16,381 nucleotides of DNA from Candidatus Aminicenantota bacterium (GTDB taxonomy: Bacteria > Acidobacteriota > Aminicenantia > Aminicenantales > Saccharicenantaceae). Of this stretch, positions 6,413 through 14,156 are shown piece by piece. A model generated the notes under the pieces. The model was not told the DNA's origin. It did not search any database and worked only from the letters and a program-made list of their open reading frames with translations. Location of the stretch: positions 1 through 16,381 of the forward strand of contig JALHVH010000065.1 of the NCBI GenBank assembly GCA_022867105.1, given 5' to 3'. Every line of letters begins with the position of its first letter. Within the stretch, counting starts at the first letter, position 1. The translations under genes were made by a program, and so were the position numbers.

Positions 6413-7880
6413 GCTCGGCGATCAGGAGCTGGCCCGAAGGGACAAGCTCCAAAAGCTCGCCGAGCGGGGCGTGGACCTCTTTCCACACAAGGTCGAGAGG
6501 ACCCACTCCGTGGCCGGAATCGTCGCGGAGTTCTCCACCCTCCCCAAGGAAGAACTCGAAGAAAAGACGCAGGCCGTGACGGTCCCGGGAAGGATCCTCA
6601 CCATCCGGAAGATGGGCCGGGCCACGTTCTTTCACATCTCCGACGGCCGCTCAAGGCTCCAGGTCTATATCCGGGAGGAGGTGGCCGGGGCCGGGAATTA
6701 TGAGCTGTTTTCGCTCTTTGATATCGGCGACGTGATTTCCGTCCGGGGGACCCTCTTCAAGACCCGGACGGGTGAGCTGACCGTTCTCTGCACCTCTTTC
6801 ACCTTCCTGGCCAAGTCCCTCCACCCGCTCCCCGAGAAATGGCACGGCCTTCAGGACATCGAGATCCGCTATCGCAAGCGTTACCTCGACCTCATCATGA
6901 ACCCCGAGGTGGTCCAGACCTTCCGCCTGAGGAGCGCCCTGGTGGCGAACATGAGGAAGTACTTCGACGAGCGCGGCTATATCGAGGTGGAGACGCCCAT
7001 GATGCATGCCATCCCGGGTGGGGCTCTGGCCAGGCCCTTCAAAACGTTCCATAACGCCCTGGGCATCGACCTTTACCTCAGGATCGCCCCCGAGCTGTAC
7101 TTGAAAAGGCTGATCGTGGGGGGGTTGGACAGGGTCTATGAGATCAACCGGAACTTCCGGAACGAGGGCTTTGATTCCGAGCACAACCCCGAATTCACCA
7201 TGATCGAGTTCTATCAGGCCTACAGCGATTACAATGACATGATGGACCTCACGGAGGACCTCCTGAACACGCTGAGCCTGACGGTTCTGGGCAGGGACGA
7301 GCTCCCGTTCGGCGAGCACATGATCTCCTTCAAGAGGCCCTGGAAGAGGATGAAGTTCAAAGACGCCCTGATCTCCTTAAGCGGCTTGGCGCCCAGCCGC
7401 TTCGAGGACGAAAAGAACATCCTCGGGCTGGCCGCGTCCCTGGCCCCCGAGAAAAAGCCGACGACCTACGGCAAAGCCCTGGATATCATCTTCGATAAAT
7501 ACGTCAAGGAGAACATCATCCAACCGACGTTCATCCTGAACCCGCCCCGCGAAGTCTCGCCGCTAGCCAAGGCGGCCCGGGACAACCCCGGGGAAGCCGC
7601 CCGCTTCGAGCTCTTCATCGCCGGGATGGAGGTCGCCAACGCGTTCTCGGAGCTCACCGATCCGGCCGAACAGAAAAGGATCTTCGAACAACAGGCGGAG
7701 GAGAAGAAAAAGGGGGACGACGAGTCCCACTGGATCGACCTGGACTATGTCGAAGCCCTTGAATACGGGCTTCCCCCCACCGGAGGGGAGGGGATCGGGA
7801 TCGATCGCCTGGCCATGATCTTTGCCAATAAAAGGTCGATCCGGGACGTCATCCTGTTCCCGCTGCTGAAACCGAGATGA
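6354..7880 (+). CDS. lysS: lysyl-tRNA synthetase, class II
   Basis: Charges tRNA-Lys with lysine in the cytoplasm. The protein is 508 residues, close to the 505 of E. coli LysS. Residues about 75-155 form the OB-fold anticodon-binding domain (VTVPGRILTIRKMGRATFFH). The class II catalytic domain follows from HGLQDIEIRYRKRYLDLI (164-181). It has motif 1 around EVETPMM (211-217), motif 2 FRNEGFDSEHNPEFT (268-282), and motif 3 GEGIGIDRLAMIF (478-490) ending in RDVILFPLLKP. The ATG at 6354 has AAGGTG at 6345-6350 and is the only plausible start before the conserved region. It lies inside nusB, giving a 59-base overlap in another frame. Extension further upstream would only be the shadow of nusB. 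Confidence 0.96.
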   Translation: MGRNDDSQKQGKSRLEPETKLGDQELARRDKLQKLAERGVDLFPHKVERTHSVAGIVAEFSTLPKEELEEKTQAVTVPGRILTIRKMGRATFFHISDGRSRLQVYIREEVAGAGNYELFSLFDIGDVISVRGTLFKTRTGELTVLCTSFTFLAKSLHPLPEKWHGLQDIEIRYRKRYLDLIMNPEVVQTFRLRSALVANMRKYFDERGYIEVETPMMHAIPGGALARPFKTFHNALGIDLYLRIAPELYLKRLIVGGLDRVYEINRNFRNEGFDSEHNPEFTMIEFYQAYSDYNDMMDLTEDLLNTLSLTVLGRDELPFGEHMISFKRPWKRMKFKDALISLSGLAPSRFEDEKNILGLAASLAPEKKPTTYGKALDIIFDKYVKENIIQPTFILNPPREVSPLAKAARDNPGEAARFELFIAGMEVANAFSELTDPAEQKRIFEQQAEEKKKGDDESHWIDLDYVEALEYGLPPTGGEGIGIDRLAMIFANKRSIRDVILFPLLKPR

Positions 7881-7911
7881 AACGACGGACCGCCGGTCGC
7901 CCGCAGAGACC

Positions 7912-9129
7912 ATGAGATTCGAGCTTTTCGTCGCCAAGAGATACCTGACCGCCAAAAGGAAGCAGGCGTTCATCTCCGTCATCACCCTCATCTCCACCCT
8001 GGGCATCACGATCGGCGTCATGGCCCTCGTCATCGCCATCGCCCTCATCACGGGCTTCCAGGAGGACGTCCAGGACAAGATCCTCGGGGCGACCTCCCAC
8101 ATCATGGTCTCGGACCTTTCCGGCGAGGGGTTGAAGGATTACCCGGGGCTCATGGAAAGGATCCGGGAACTCAAAGGCGTCGTCTCCGTGACCCCCGTGG
8201 TTTACGGCCAGGTGCTGATCAACGGCCCCTCGCGGAGCTCGGGGGCTTTGCTCAAGGGGATCGATTTCGGGCTCGAGATGAAGAATTCCGCCTGGCTCCG
8301 GAAGCTGGAGTCCGGCTCGGTCCCTCAAGCGGGTCCTCAGGACGGACTCCTCCTTGGCCGCGAGATCGCTTTCACCATCGGCGCCGGGCCGGGCGATTCG
8401 GTCACGGTCCTGACCACTGCCTCCCGGCTGTCACCCATGGGCCTGTTCCCCAAGACCAGGCGATTCAGGGTCAGCGGGATCTTCAACACGGGGCTCTATG
8501 AGTTCGATTCGTCGACCGCCCTCGTTCCTCTCGAGACCGCCCAGCGGTTCCTCGGGTTCGAAGAGAAGGTGACCTACCTCCAGATCAAGATCTCGAACAT
8601 CTTCGAGGCGGGGAGCGTCGGGGAGCGGATCAAGGAATGCCTACCGCCCCTGGCCTACGTGACCACCTGGATGGAGCTCAATAGATCGCTCTTCTCAGCC
8701 CTCAAGCTCGAGAAGAACATCATGTTCCTGACCATCACGCTGATCGTCTTTGTGGCCGCCCTGAACATCATTGCCACCCTCATCCTGATGGTCATGGAGA
8801 AGACCCGGGACATCGGCATCCTCATGGCCATGGGGGCGACGGCCCGCCAGATCCGGAGGATCTTCTTCCTCCAGGGGGCCCTGATCGGGGTCGTCGGGAC
8901 GACCCTGGGCGTCATCCTAGGTCTTGCCTGGTGCTGGATGGCCAATGCCTTCCAACTGATCAGAATCCCGGTGGACATCTACCAGATCTCCCACGTTCCC
9001 TTCCGGCTCGGGGGACTTGATCTCATCCTCATCATCGGGGTCAGCCTGGCCATCAGTTTCCTCTCGACGCTTTTCCCGTCCCGCCGGGCCGCCAAGACGG
9101 ACCCGGTCGTCGCGTTGAAATATGAATGA
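7912..9129 (+). CDS. lolC: lipoprotein-releasing ABC transporter permease, LolC/LolE family
   Basis: Inner-membrane permease of 405 residues that extracts mature lipoproteins and hands them to the periplasmic carrier for transport to the outer membrane. It has the family's four-helix plan: helix 1 at about 20-48 after FVAKRYLTAKRKQAFISVIT (6-25), a large periplasmic domain at about 50-265, and helices at about 270-294, 318-345 and 370-390. Conserved pieces are WMELNRSLFSALKLEKN (253-269), the coupling region EKTRDIGILMAMGAT (296-310) and the terminal PSRRAAKTDPVVALKYE. Only one permease gene is present, so the exporter may use two copies of it, as in LolF-type systems, or a second permease may be encoded elsewhere. 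The gene overlaps lolD by 8 bases and lies 31 bases after lysS. The ribosome-binding site is weak. Confidence 0.9.
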   Translation: MRFELFVAKRYLTAKRKQAFISVITLISTLGITIGVMALVIAIALITGFQEDVQDKILGATSHIMVSDLSGEGLKDYPGLMERIRELKGVVSVTPVVYGQVLINGPSRSSGALLKGIDFGLEMKNSAWLRKLESGSVPQAGPQDGLLLGREIAFTIGAGPGDSVTVLTTASRLSPMGLFPKTRRFRVSGIFNTGLYEFDSSTALVPLETAQRFLGFEEKVTYLQIKISNIFEAGSVGERIKECLPPLAYVTTWMELNRSLFSALKLEKNIMFLTITLIVFVAALNIIATLILMVMEKTRDIGILMAMGATARQIRRIFFLQGALIGVVGTTLGVILGLAWCWMANAFQLIRIPVDIYQISHVPFRLGGLDLILIIGVSLAISFLSTLFPSRRAAKTDPVVALKYE

Positions 9130-9817
9130 CATCGTTTTGAGCGCGGAGAACCTCGGCAAAGCCTACCCTCTGCCGAAGGGGGAGCTCCGCGTCTTCCAAG
9201 GGATCGATTTCGAGCTCCGGCGGGGGGACCTGGCGGCCATTATGGGCATGTCGGGGGTCGGCAAAACGACGCTCCTCAACCTCCTGGGGACCCTGGACAG
9301 GCCGAGCGAGGGCACGATCCGGCTGGACGGCGAAGATCTCGCGGCCCGCTCGGACCTGGAGATATCGGGGTTGCGGAACAGAAAGATCGGCTTCGTTTTT
9401 CAGTTCTACCACCTCTTGCCCGAGTTCACCGCTCTGGAAAACATCAGCTTCCCCCTCCTCATTCGGGGAACGGGCCGCAAGGAGGCCCTGTCCAGGGCCA
9501 TGAGGCTCCTGGACGAGGTCGGTCTTGGGGACAAAGCGAATTTTCGGCCGGGGCAGATGTCCGGAGGGGAACAGCAGAGAGTGGCGGTCGCCCGGGCCCT
9601 CGTAAACGAACCCAAAGTGCTCCTGGCGGACGAACCGACGGGAAACCTGGACTGGAAAACGGGGGGGATGGTCCTCAGGCTTATCCTGGACCTTCACCAA
9701 AAGAAAGGCCTCTCCTCGGTCATCGTGACCCATAATGAAAAGATCGCCGCATTTTGCCATAAGCTCTACGTCATGGAAGCCGGCGAGTTGAAACTTATTC
9801 CTCCCGCCGGGCGTTAG
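9122..9817 (+). CDS. lolD: lipoprotein-releasing ABC transporter ATPase LolD
   Basis: Cytoplasmic ATPase (231 residues) that powers the LolC-type permease encoded just upstream. All ABC elements are present: Walker A GMSGVGKTT at 42-50, Q-loop segment FVFQFYHLLPEFTALEN at 91-107, signature MSGGEQQR at 146-153, Walker B VLLADEP at 166-172 with Glu171, D-loop GNLD at 174-177, and the switch His204 in VTHNE. The Q-loop wording is characteristic of the LolD/MacB/FtsE branch. Assignment to LolD rather than a MacB ATPase rests on its 8-base overlap with lolC and on length. bamA follows after a 164-base gap, the longest between plus-strand genes here. Confidence 0.92.
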   Translation: MNDIVLSAENLGKAYPLPKGELRVFQGIDFELRRGDLAAIMGMSGVGKTTLLNLLGTLDRPSEGTIRLDGEDLAARSDLEISGLRNRKIGFVFQFYHLLPEFTALENISFPLLIRGTGRKEALSRAMRLLDEVGLGDKANFRPGQMSGGEQQRVAVARALVNEPKVLLADEPTGNLDWKTGGMVLRLILDLHQKKGLSSVIVTHNEKIAAFCHKLYVMEAGELKLIPPAGR

Positions 9818-9917
9818 AACCTACGTGAAACGCTCCGGGCGGAAGCCCCTGACCTCGGCCTTTCCATCCTGTCCATTTCTTCCCAGAGGAAGCTGTTCTT
9901 TTCGTGTGATGGAGGAC

Positions 9918-9971
9918 ATGGGCGCATTAGCTCTTTCCAGAAATAGACGGAACCGAGGGAATGTGGTATAA
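9918..9971 (+). CDS. possible 17-residue leader peptide before bamA
   Basis: An ATG at 9918 opens a 17-codon frame, rich in Arg and Asn, ending in a TAA at 9969-9971. GGAGG stands just upstream at 9911-9915, but only 2 bases from the ATG, which is closer than usual. The stop codon overlaps the bamA ribosome-binding site (9970-9975), an arrangement compatible with translational coupling. Such a short frame can arise by chance, and no family is recognised. Confidence 0.15.
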   Translation: MGALALSRNRRNRGNVV

Positions 9972-9972
9972 G
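9944..9972 (+). promoter_or_regulatory. possible promoter immediately before bamA
   Basis: TAGACG (9944-9949, four of six) and TATAAG (9967-9972, five of six) are separated by exactly 17 bases, and TGG before the -10 makes it an extended -10. The predicted start of transcription (near 9979) falls only about three bases before the bamA ATG and after its ribosome-binding site. If used, it would give an almost leaderless mRNA. Otherwise bamA is read from further upstream. Confidence 0.3.
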
Positions 9973-9975
9973 GAT
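9970..9975 (+). promoter_or_regulatory. ribosome-binding site that sets the bamA start
   Basis: AAGGAT lies six bases before the ATG at 9982. Two other in-frame ATGs (9961 and 9976) are too early or too close, and starting at 9982 gives a clean signal peptide beginning Met-Lys-Lys. Confidence 0.6.
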
Positions 9976-9981
9976 ATGATC

Positions 9982-12306
9982 ATGAAGAAGATGATACCGG
10001 CTCTCCTTCTAGCCTTGTTGCCCCTGGGCCTCTCCGCCCAGGAAATGGTGGAAAAGATCGAGATCATAGGGAACGACAGGGTGACCAGGGAGACCATCCA
10101 ATATTACCTCTCGGCAAAGGAGGGGGACTATTTCAACGAGGACCTCCTCAAGAGGGATTTCCGGGTCCTTTGGTCCACCGGATTCTTCGCGGACGTCCGG
10201 ATCGAGCAGGCGGACGGGACCAAGGGAAAGGTCATCAAGATCATCGTTGAAGAGAACCCGGTCATCAAGAGCGTGGTTTATAAGACCGGGAAGAAGGTCA
10301 AGGAAGACGACATCGTCAACAAGCTCAAAGAGAAAGACGAGTACATCCTTCCTTACTCCTATTACAGCCCCGCCAAGGTCCAGAAGATCAAGAGGACGAT
10401 CGGCGATCTCCTTGCGGAGAAGGGCCTCCAGACCGCCAAGATCGATACCGAAGTCGCCAAGAAGGGCAGGAACGAAGTCGATCTGCTGTTCAAGATCGAT
10501 GAGGGCCCCAAGATCCGCGTCGGCCAGGTCGTCTTCGAAGGGAGGGCCAAACTGCCCGAGAGCTTCCTCCGCGAGGCCATGAAGGACAACAAGACGCATA
10601 ACCTTTTCTCATGGGTCGGCGGCAAGGACGCCTTCAAACAGGGCAAGGTCCCCGACGACATGGCGCTCATCAAGAAGAAGTTCCAGGAGAACGGCTATAT
10701 GGAGGCCACGGTCGGTGAGCCCAGGATCGAGGAGATCCAGAAGCGGACGATCTTTTTCCGGAAGCAGAAGATGATGAGGATCGTCATCCCCGTCAACGCC
10801 GGCTACCTCTACCGTGTGGGTGAGATCAAGGTCGAGGGCAACAAGGCGGTCAACGGAAAGTACCTGAGGAGCCTGGTCAAACTCGATAAAGGCCAGGTCT
10901 ACAGCACGCAGGTCCGGGAAAAGGCCATCGAGAAGATGGGGGAGACCTACCGTGACGGCGGTTATCTTTACGCCCAGGTCGCCCCCGTCGAGAACCTGGA
11001 CCCCAAGAACAAGATCGTCAACGTCACCTTCAACATCTACGAAGGCGATGTCGCTTTCCTCCACAGGCTCGAGTTCAGGGGCAACATCTACACCAAGGAC
11101 AAGGTCATCCGCCGGGAGATGATCCTCCGGGAGGGGGACCGGTTCAGCCTGGCGTACTTCAAGGACAGCATCCTCCGTATCAAACAGCTGGGCCTGGTCG
11201 ACCTGGAGAAAGAGCCGGATATCAAGCCCAATCCCGAGGACCCCACCCAGATCGACGTCCAGGTCAACGTCAAGGAGCTGCAGAGAAATAACATCCAGTT
11301 CACGGCGGGCTACAGCGGCTACGAAGGCACATTCGTAGCCCTGAGCTACTCGACCGTCAATTTCCTGGGCGCGGGGGAGACCCTGGAGTTCATGGTCCAG
11401 CAGGGAAAGAGGGTCAAGAACTACAGCTTCGGTTTCACCGAGCCCTACCTCCTCGACCAGCCGATCACCCTGGGGTTCAACGTGTACGACCGCAAGATCA
11501 ATTACCCCTATCTTTACAATCAGAAGAGCAGGGGGATCGATCTGACGCTGGGCGCCAGGCTCGTCGAATACTGGCGGGCCAACCTCACCTACAGCTATCA
11601 GAACGTCGATGTATCCCTCCCTTCCTCCCAGGGCTCGACCGTACCGACGAACCCATACAACGATCCCATCTACATGTCCATGTTCGGCCTGGGGAAATAT
11701 AACATGAGCTCGATCGAGCCGCTCCTCTTCCGGTCCACGGTCGACAGCCCGCTGACCCCGACGCGCGGAATGATGTACTCCCTGTCGTTCAAGTTCGCGG
11801 GCTCCTTCCTGGGAGGCGAGATCAGCCTTTACCGTCCGAGATTCGAGTTCTCCCGCTTCCAGCCGTTCATCGCCAACCACGTGATCGGCCTCCACCTGGA
11901 ATACCAGCAAGTCAGGGCCATCAAGGGGTCCAAGGTCCCGTTCTGGGAGAAGTTCTACCTCGGGGGCGAGCGCTCGGTCCGGGGCTATGAGATCTATACC
12001 ATCGGCCCTCGGAGCGCGAACAACACGGTCATCGGCGGCGACAAGTCGCTTGTCGTCAACGCGGAATACATCATTCCTGTCGGCGGGCCCCTTAACGTGA
12101 TCCTATTCTACGACATGGGCAACGCCATCACGTCCAAGGAAAAGTTCAGCCTGAAGGGCATGTACACGTCCACGGGCCTCGAGGCCCGGATCTTCGTCCC
12201 GGCCCTGCGGGTTCCGTTCCGTCTCATTTTTGCGTATAATAATAAAAAGATCTACGCGGACGAATCGAATTTTGCGTTCCGATTCGCGGTCGGCACCACT
12301 TTTTAG
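9982..12306 (+). CDS. bamA: outer-membrane protein assembly factor BamA (Omp85)
   Basis: Central component of the BAM complex, which folds beta-barrel proteins into the outer membrane. From the ATG at 9982 it is 774 residues. A signal peptide covers 1-19 (ends Leu-Ser-Ala). Five POTRA repeats follow at roughly 21-93, 94-177, 178-274, 275-356 and 357-434, each with the VEGN/FRGN-like and GY/GF-type turns (for example VGEIKVEGNKAV and LHRLEFRGNIYT). The C-terminal barrel runs from about 438 to 774. It carries the diagnostic loop-6 motif VRGYE at 666-670 after FYLGGERS and ends in a terminal Phe (RFAVGTTF). Five POTRAs and the position before skp mark it as BamA rather than TamA or another Omp85. 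An alternative start at 9961 would add seven residues and spoil the signal peptide. Confidence 0.95.
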   Translation: MKKMIPALLLALLPLGLSAQEMVEKIEIIGNDRVTRETIQYYLSAKEGDYFNEDLLKRDFRVLWSTGFFADVRIEQADGTKGKVIKIIVEENPVIKSVVYKTGKKVKEDDIVNKLKEKDEYILPYSYYSPAKVQKIKRTIGDLLAEKGLQTAKIDTEVAKKGRNEVDLLFKIDEGPKIRVGQVVFEGRAKLPESFLREAMKDNKTHNLFSWVGGKDAFKQGKVPDDMALIKKKFQENGYMEATVGEPRIEEIQKRTIFFRKQKMMRIVIPVNAGYLYRVGEIKVEGNKAVNGKYLRSLVKLDKGQVYSTQVREKAIEKMGETYRDGGYLYAQVAPVENLDPKNKIVNVTFNIYEGDVAFLHRLEFRGNIYTKDKVIRREMILREGDRFSLAYFKDSILRIKQLGLVDLEKEPDIKPNPEDPTQIDVQVNVKELQRNNIQFTAGYSGYEGTFVALSYSTVNFLGAGETLEFMVQQGKRVKNYSFGFTEPYLLDQPITLGFNVYDRKINYPYLYNQKSRGIDLTLGARLVEYWRANLTYSYQNVDVSLPSSQGSTVPTNPYNDPIYMSMFGLGKYNMSSIEPLLFRSTVDSPLTPTRGMMYSLSFKFAGSFLGGEISLYRPRFEFSRFQPFIANHVIGLHLEYQQVRAIKGSKVPFWEKFYLGGERSVRGYEIYTIGPRSANNTVIGGDKSLVVNAEYIIPVGGPLNVILFYDMGNAITSKEKFSLKGMYTSTGLEARIFVPALRVPFRLIFAYNNKKIYADESNFAFRFAVGTTF
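12235..12240 (+). promoter_or_regulatory. consensus -10 box inside the end of bamA
   Basis: A perfect TATAAT lies in an unusually AT-rich patch (12228-12249) of an otherwise GC-rich gene, 106 bases before skp. It could drive skp and the lipid A genes apart from bamA. No acceptable -35 box lies 16-18 bases upstream (TTCCGT at 12212), and the bases also encode an ordinary barrel strand, so this is weak. Confidence 0.2.
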
Positions 12307-12346
12307 GGTGTTCCGCGGGAGACCATAGATCTTAGGAGGCTATGAG

Positions 12347-12886
12347 ATGTCAAGACGTATGATCCCATCATTGACCCTGGCCCTTTTCGTCCTTTCCTTC
12401 CTCTCCCCGGGGTTCGCCCAGCAGACGGGGAAGACCGGTGTCATCAACTCCCAAGTGATCCTGGAAAAATCCGCCGAGGGCAAAAGGGTCATCACCCAGC
12501 TCCAGGACCGGGACAAGAAGAGCCAAAGTGACCTGACCAGGCTGGACAACGAGATCAAGCAGCTCGAAACCAAGCTGAACACGCAGCGGCTGACCCTGAC
12601 CGATGAAGCGGCCATGCAGATCAACTCCGACGTGGAAAGGAAGAAGACGGACCAGAAGAGGCTCTCCGAGGACGCCGTCCGCGAGCTCCAGGAGCTCCAG
12701 TATCGGCTCTTCAACAAGGTCCAGAGCGAGCTCATCCCCATCATCGAAGGGCTCGGCAGGGAGAAGGGCCTGGACGTTATCTTCGACCTGGCCAAGAGTG
12801 GGGCCGTCTACTTCAATCCCATCATCGACCTCACGGACGAGGTCATCCGGCGATACGACGCCTCCAAGGCCGCCCCGGCCAAGTGA
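12347..12886 (+). CDS. skp: periplasmic chaperone, Skp/OmpH family
   Basis: Periplasmic holding chaperone that keeps outer-membrane proteins unfolded until BamA takes them. The protein is 179 residues with a signal peptide at 1-24 (likely cleavage after Gly-Phe-Ala). The mature start KTGVINSQVILEKSAEGKR (29-47) matches the family opening, a short strand followed by a helix. Long charged helices at about 45-130 would form the tentacle coiled coil. The closing part has the conserved GREKGLDVIFDLAKSGAVYF (137-156), which returns to the trimerisation body. A strong AGGAGG at 12334-12339 precedes the ATG. It sits between bamA and fabZ, where enterics have skp then lpxD. No tyrosine-rich or other domain is attached. 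Confidence 0.9.
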   Translation: MSRRMIPSLTLALFVLSFLSPGFAQQTGKTGVINSQVILEKSAEGKRVITQLQDRDKKSQSDLTRLDNEIKQLETKLNTQRLTLTDEAAMQINSDVERKKTDQKRLSEDAVRELQELQYRLFNKVQSELIPIIEGLGREKGLDVIFDLAKSGAVYFNPIIDLTDEVIRRYDASKAAPAK

Positions 12887-12892
12887 TGGACA

Positions 12893-13345
12893 TTGATCAA
12901 GATCGAACAGATCCAGAAGTTCATTCCCCACCGGTTCCCCTTTCTGCTCGTGGACCGGGTGAAGGAGCTCCATCCGGGCAGGTCCATTGTCGCCCTCAAG
13001 AACGTGAGCGCCAATGAGCCCTTTTTCCAGGGACATTTTCCCGGGAAGATGATCATGCCCGGGGTCCTCATCGTCGAGGCCATCGCCCAGGCGGGAGGGA
13101 TCCTGCTTTACCATTCCATTCCGGACCCCCAACACACGTTCGTGGTCCTGAGCAAGATCGACAACGCCAAGTTCCGAAGGCCGGTGGTCCCCGGGGACCA
13201 GATGATGATCGAAGCCGAGATCCTGAAGCTTAAAGGCAAATACTGCCTTTTAAAGGGCCGGGCGACCGTCGAGGGAGAAGTGGCCGCCGAAGGAGAAATG
13301 GTCGCCAGCCTTCTGAACCTCGAGGAGATGAATGAGCCCACATGA
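12893..13345 (+). CDS. fabZ: 3-hydroxyacyl-ACP dehydratase FabZ
   Basis: Cytoplasmic hot-dog-fold dehydratase of fatty-acid synthesis, converting 3-hydroxyacyl-ACP to trans-2-enoyl-ACP. It thus competes with LpxA for the 3-hydroxyacyl-ACP pool. The 150-residue protein shows the family opening IQKFIPHRFPFLLVDRV (7-23) and the active-site run GHFPGKMIMPGVLIVEAIAQAGG (starts at 47), with His48 and Glu62 catalytic. The start is a TTG at 12893. It is the only conventional start, because the same frame is closed by the skp stop codon (TGA, 12884-12886) just two codons earlier. There is no clear ribosome-binding site, so translation is probably coupled to skp. It overlaps lpxA by 14 bases. Confidence 0.95.
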   Translation: MIKIEQIQKFIPHRFPFLLVDRVKELHPGRSIVALKNVSANEPFFQGHFPGKMIMPGVLIVEAIAQAGGILLYHSIPDPQHTFVVLSKIDNAKFRRPVVPGDQMMIEAEILKLKGKYCLLKGRATVEGEVAAEGEMVASLLNLEEMNEPT

Positions 13346-14156
13346 CATCACCATCCACCCCTCGGCGACGGTCCATCCGAAAGCCCAGCTGGACTCCGGC
13401 GTCTGGATCGGTCCCGGCTGCGTCATCGGCGAAAAGGTCAGCCTTGGCCGGAACACCAGGCTCGAATCCAACGTTTCGATCATCGGCATGACCGAGGTCG
13501 GCGCGGACTGCAGGTTCGCGCCGTTCTCTTCCATCGGGACCGAGCCCCAGGATATCGGCTACAAGGGGGATGAGACCGTTGTCCGGATCGGGGACGGAAA
13601 TATCTTCAAGGAATTCATCACGGTCCATCGCGGAACGGTCAAGGGGGGAGGCCTCACCCGGATCGGAGACCGCAATTACTTCATGGCCTATGTCCATGTC
13701 GCCCACGACTGCCGGATCGGCAACGAGACGATCTTCATCAACAGCGCGACGCTGGCCGGCCACGTGACCGTCGGGGATTTTGTCACGGTCGGCGCCTTCA
13801 CGGGAGTCCACCAGTTTTGCCGGATCGGAAGGTATGCCTTTACCGGGGGGTTCACGGTCATCACCCAGGACCTTCCGCCCTTCTGCCGGGTGGCCGGCAT
13901 GCGGCCCGTCAAGATCTTCGGCCTGAACAGCGTCGGCCTCAGACGGAGGGGCTTCTCCAACGCAAGGATCAATGCCCTGCGCGAAATGATCAAGATCTTC
14001 TTCTATTCGGACCTCAACACTGCCCAGGCCCTGGAGAAGATCGAGGCCTCGTTTCCTCCGGGGGAGGACAGGGACGAACTCACCGCGTTCATCCGGTCGT
14101 CCAAGCGGGGGATCATCAAGAAGACGGCCGAACCATGGGAGAACGACTCGGAATAA
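13332..14156 (+). CDS. lpxA: acyl-ACP--UDP-N-acetylglucosamine O-acyltransferase LpxA
   Basis: First enzyme of lipid A synthesis; transfers a 3-hydroxyacyl chain from ACP to position 3 of UDP-GlcNAc, or to the 3-amine of UDP-GlcNAc3N in some species. It is 274 residues with a left-handed beta-helix of hexapeptide repeats at about 8-185 and a helical C-terminal part ending in FIRSSKRGI (253-261). Residue numbers coincide with E. coli LpxA: His122 and catalytic His125 in YVHVAHDC, His144, His160 in GVHQF, Gly173 (the chain-length ruler) in TGGF, and Arg204. The HDxRIGN and DLPPFCRVAG wording supports LpxA rather than LpxD. It begins inside fabZ (14-base overlap), and lpxI begins inside it (22-base overlap), which implies coupled translation. 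Confidence 0.95.
   Translation: MSPHDITIHPSATVHPKAQLDSGVWIGPGCVIGEKVSLGRNTRLESNVSIIGMTEVGADCRFAPFSSIGTEPQDIGYKGDETVVRIGDGNIFKEFITVHRGTVKGGGLTRIGDRNYFMAYVHVAHDCRIGNETIFINSATLAGHVTVGDFVTVGAFTGVHQFCRIGRYAFTGGFTVITQDLPPFCRVAGMRPVKIFGLNSVGLRRRGFSNARINALREMIKIFFYSDLNTAQALEKIEASFPPGEDRDELTAFIRSSKRGIIKKTAEPWENDSE

Noticed and set aside
9830..9855. GGGC-GGAA-GCCC hairpin after lolD as a terminator
   Set aside because: The stem is only four bases and no T-tract follows.
10609..11910. 433-codon open frame on the minus strand inside bamA
   Set aside because: Antisense shadow of a well-conserved gene. It has Val/Asp/Leu-biased composition, no recognisable domain and no ribosome-binding site.
13817..14134. 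Upstream extension of lpxI by 106 codons
   Set aside because: It lies wholly within lpxA in another frame and has no similarity to the LpxI start; the family begins at the ATG at 14135.
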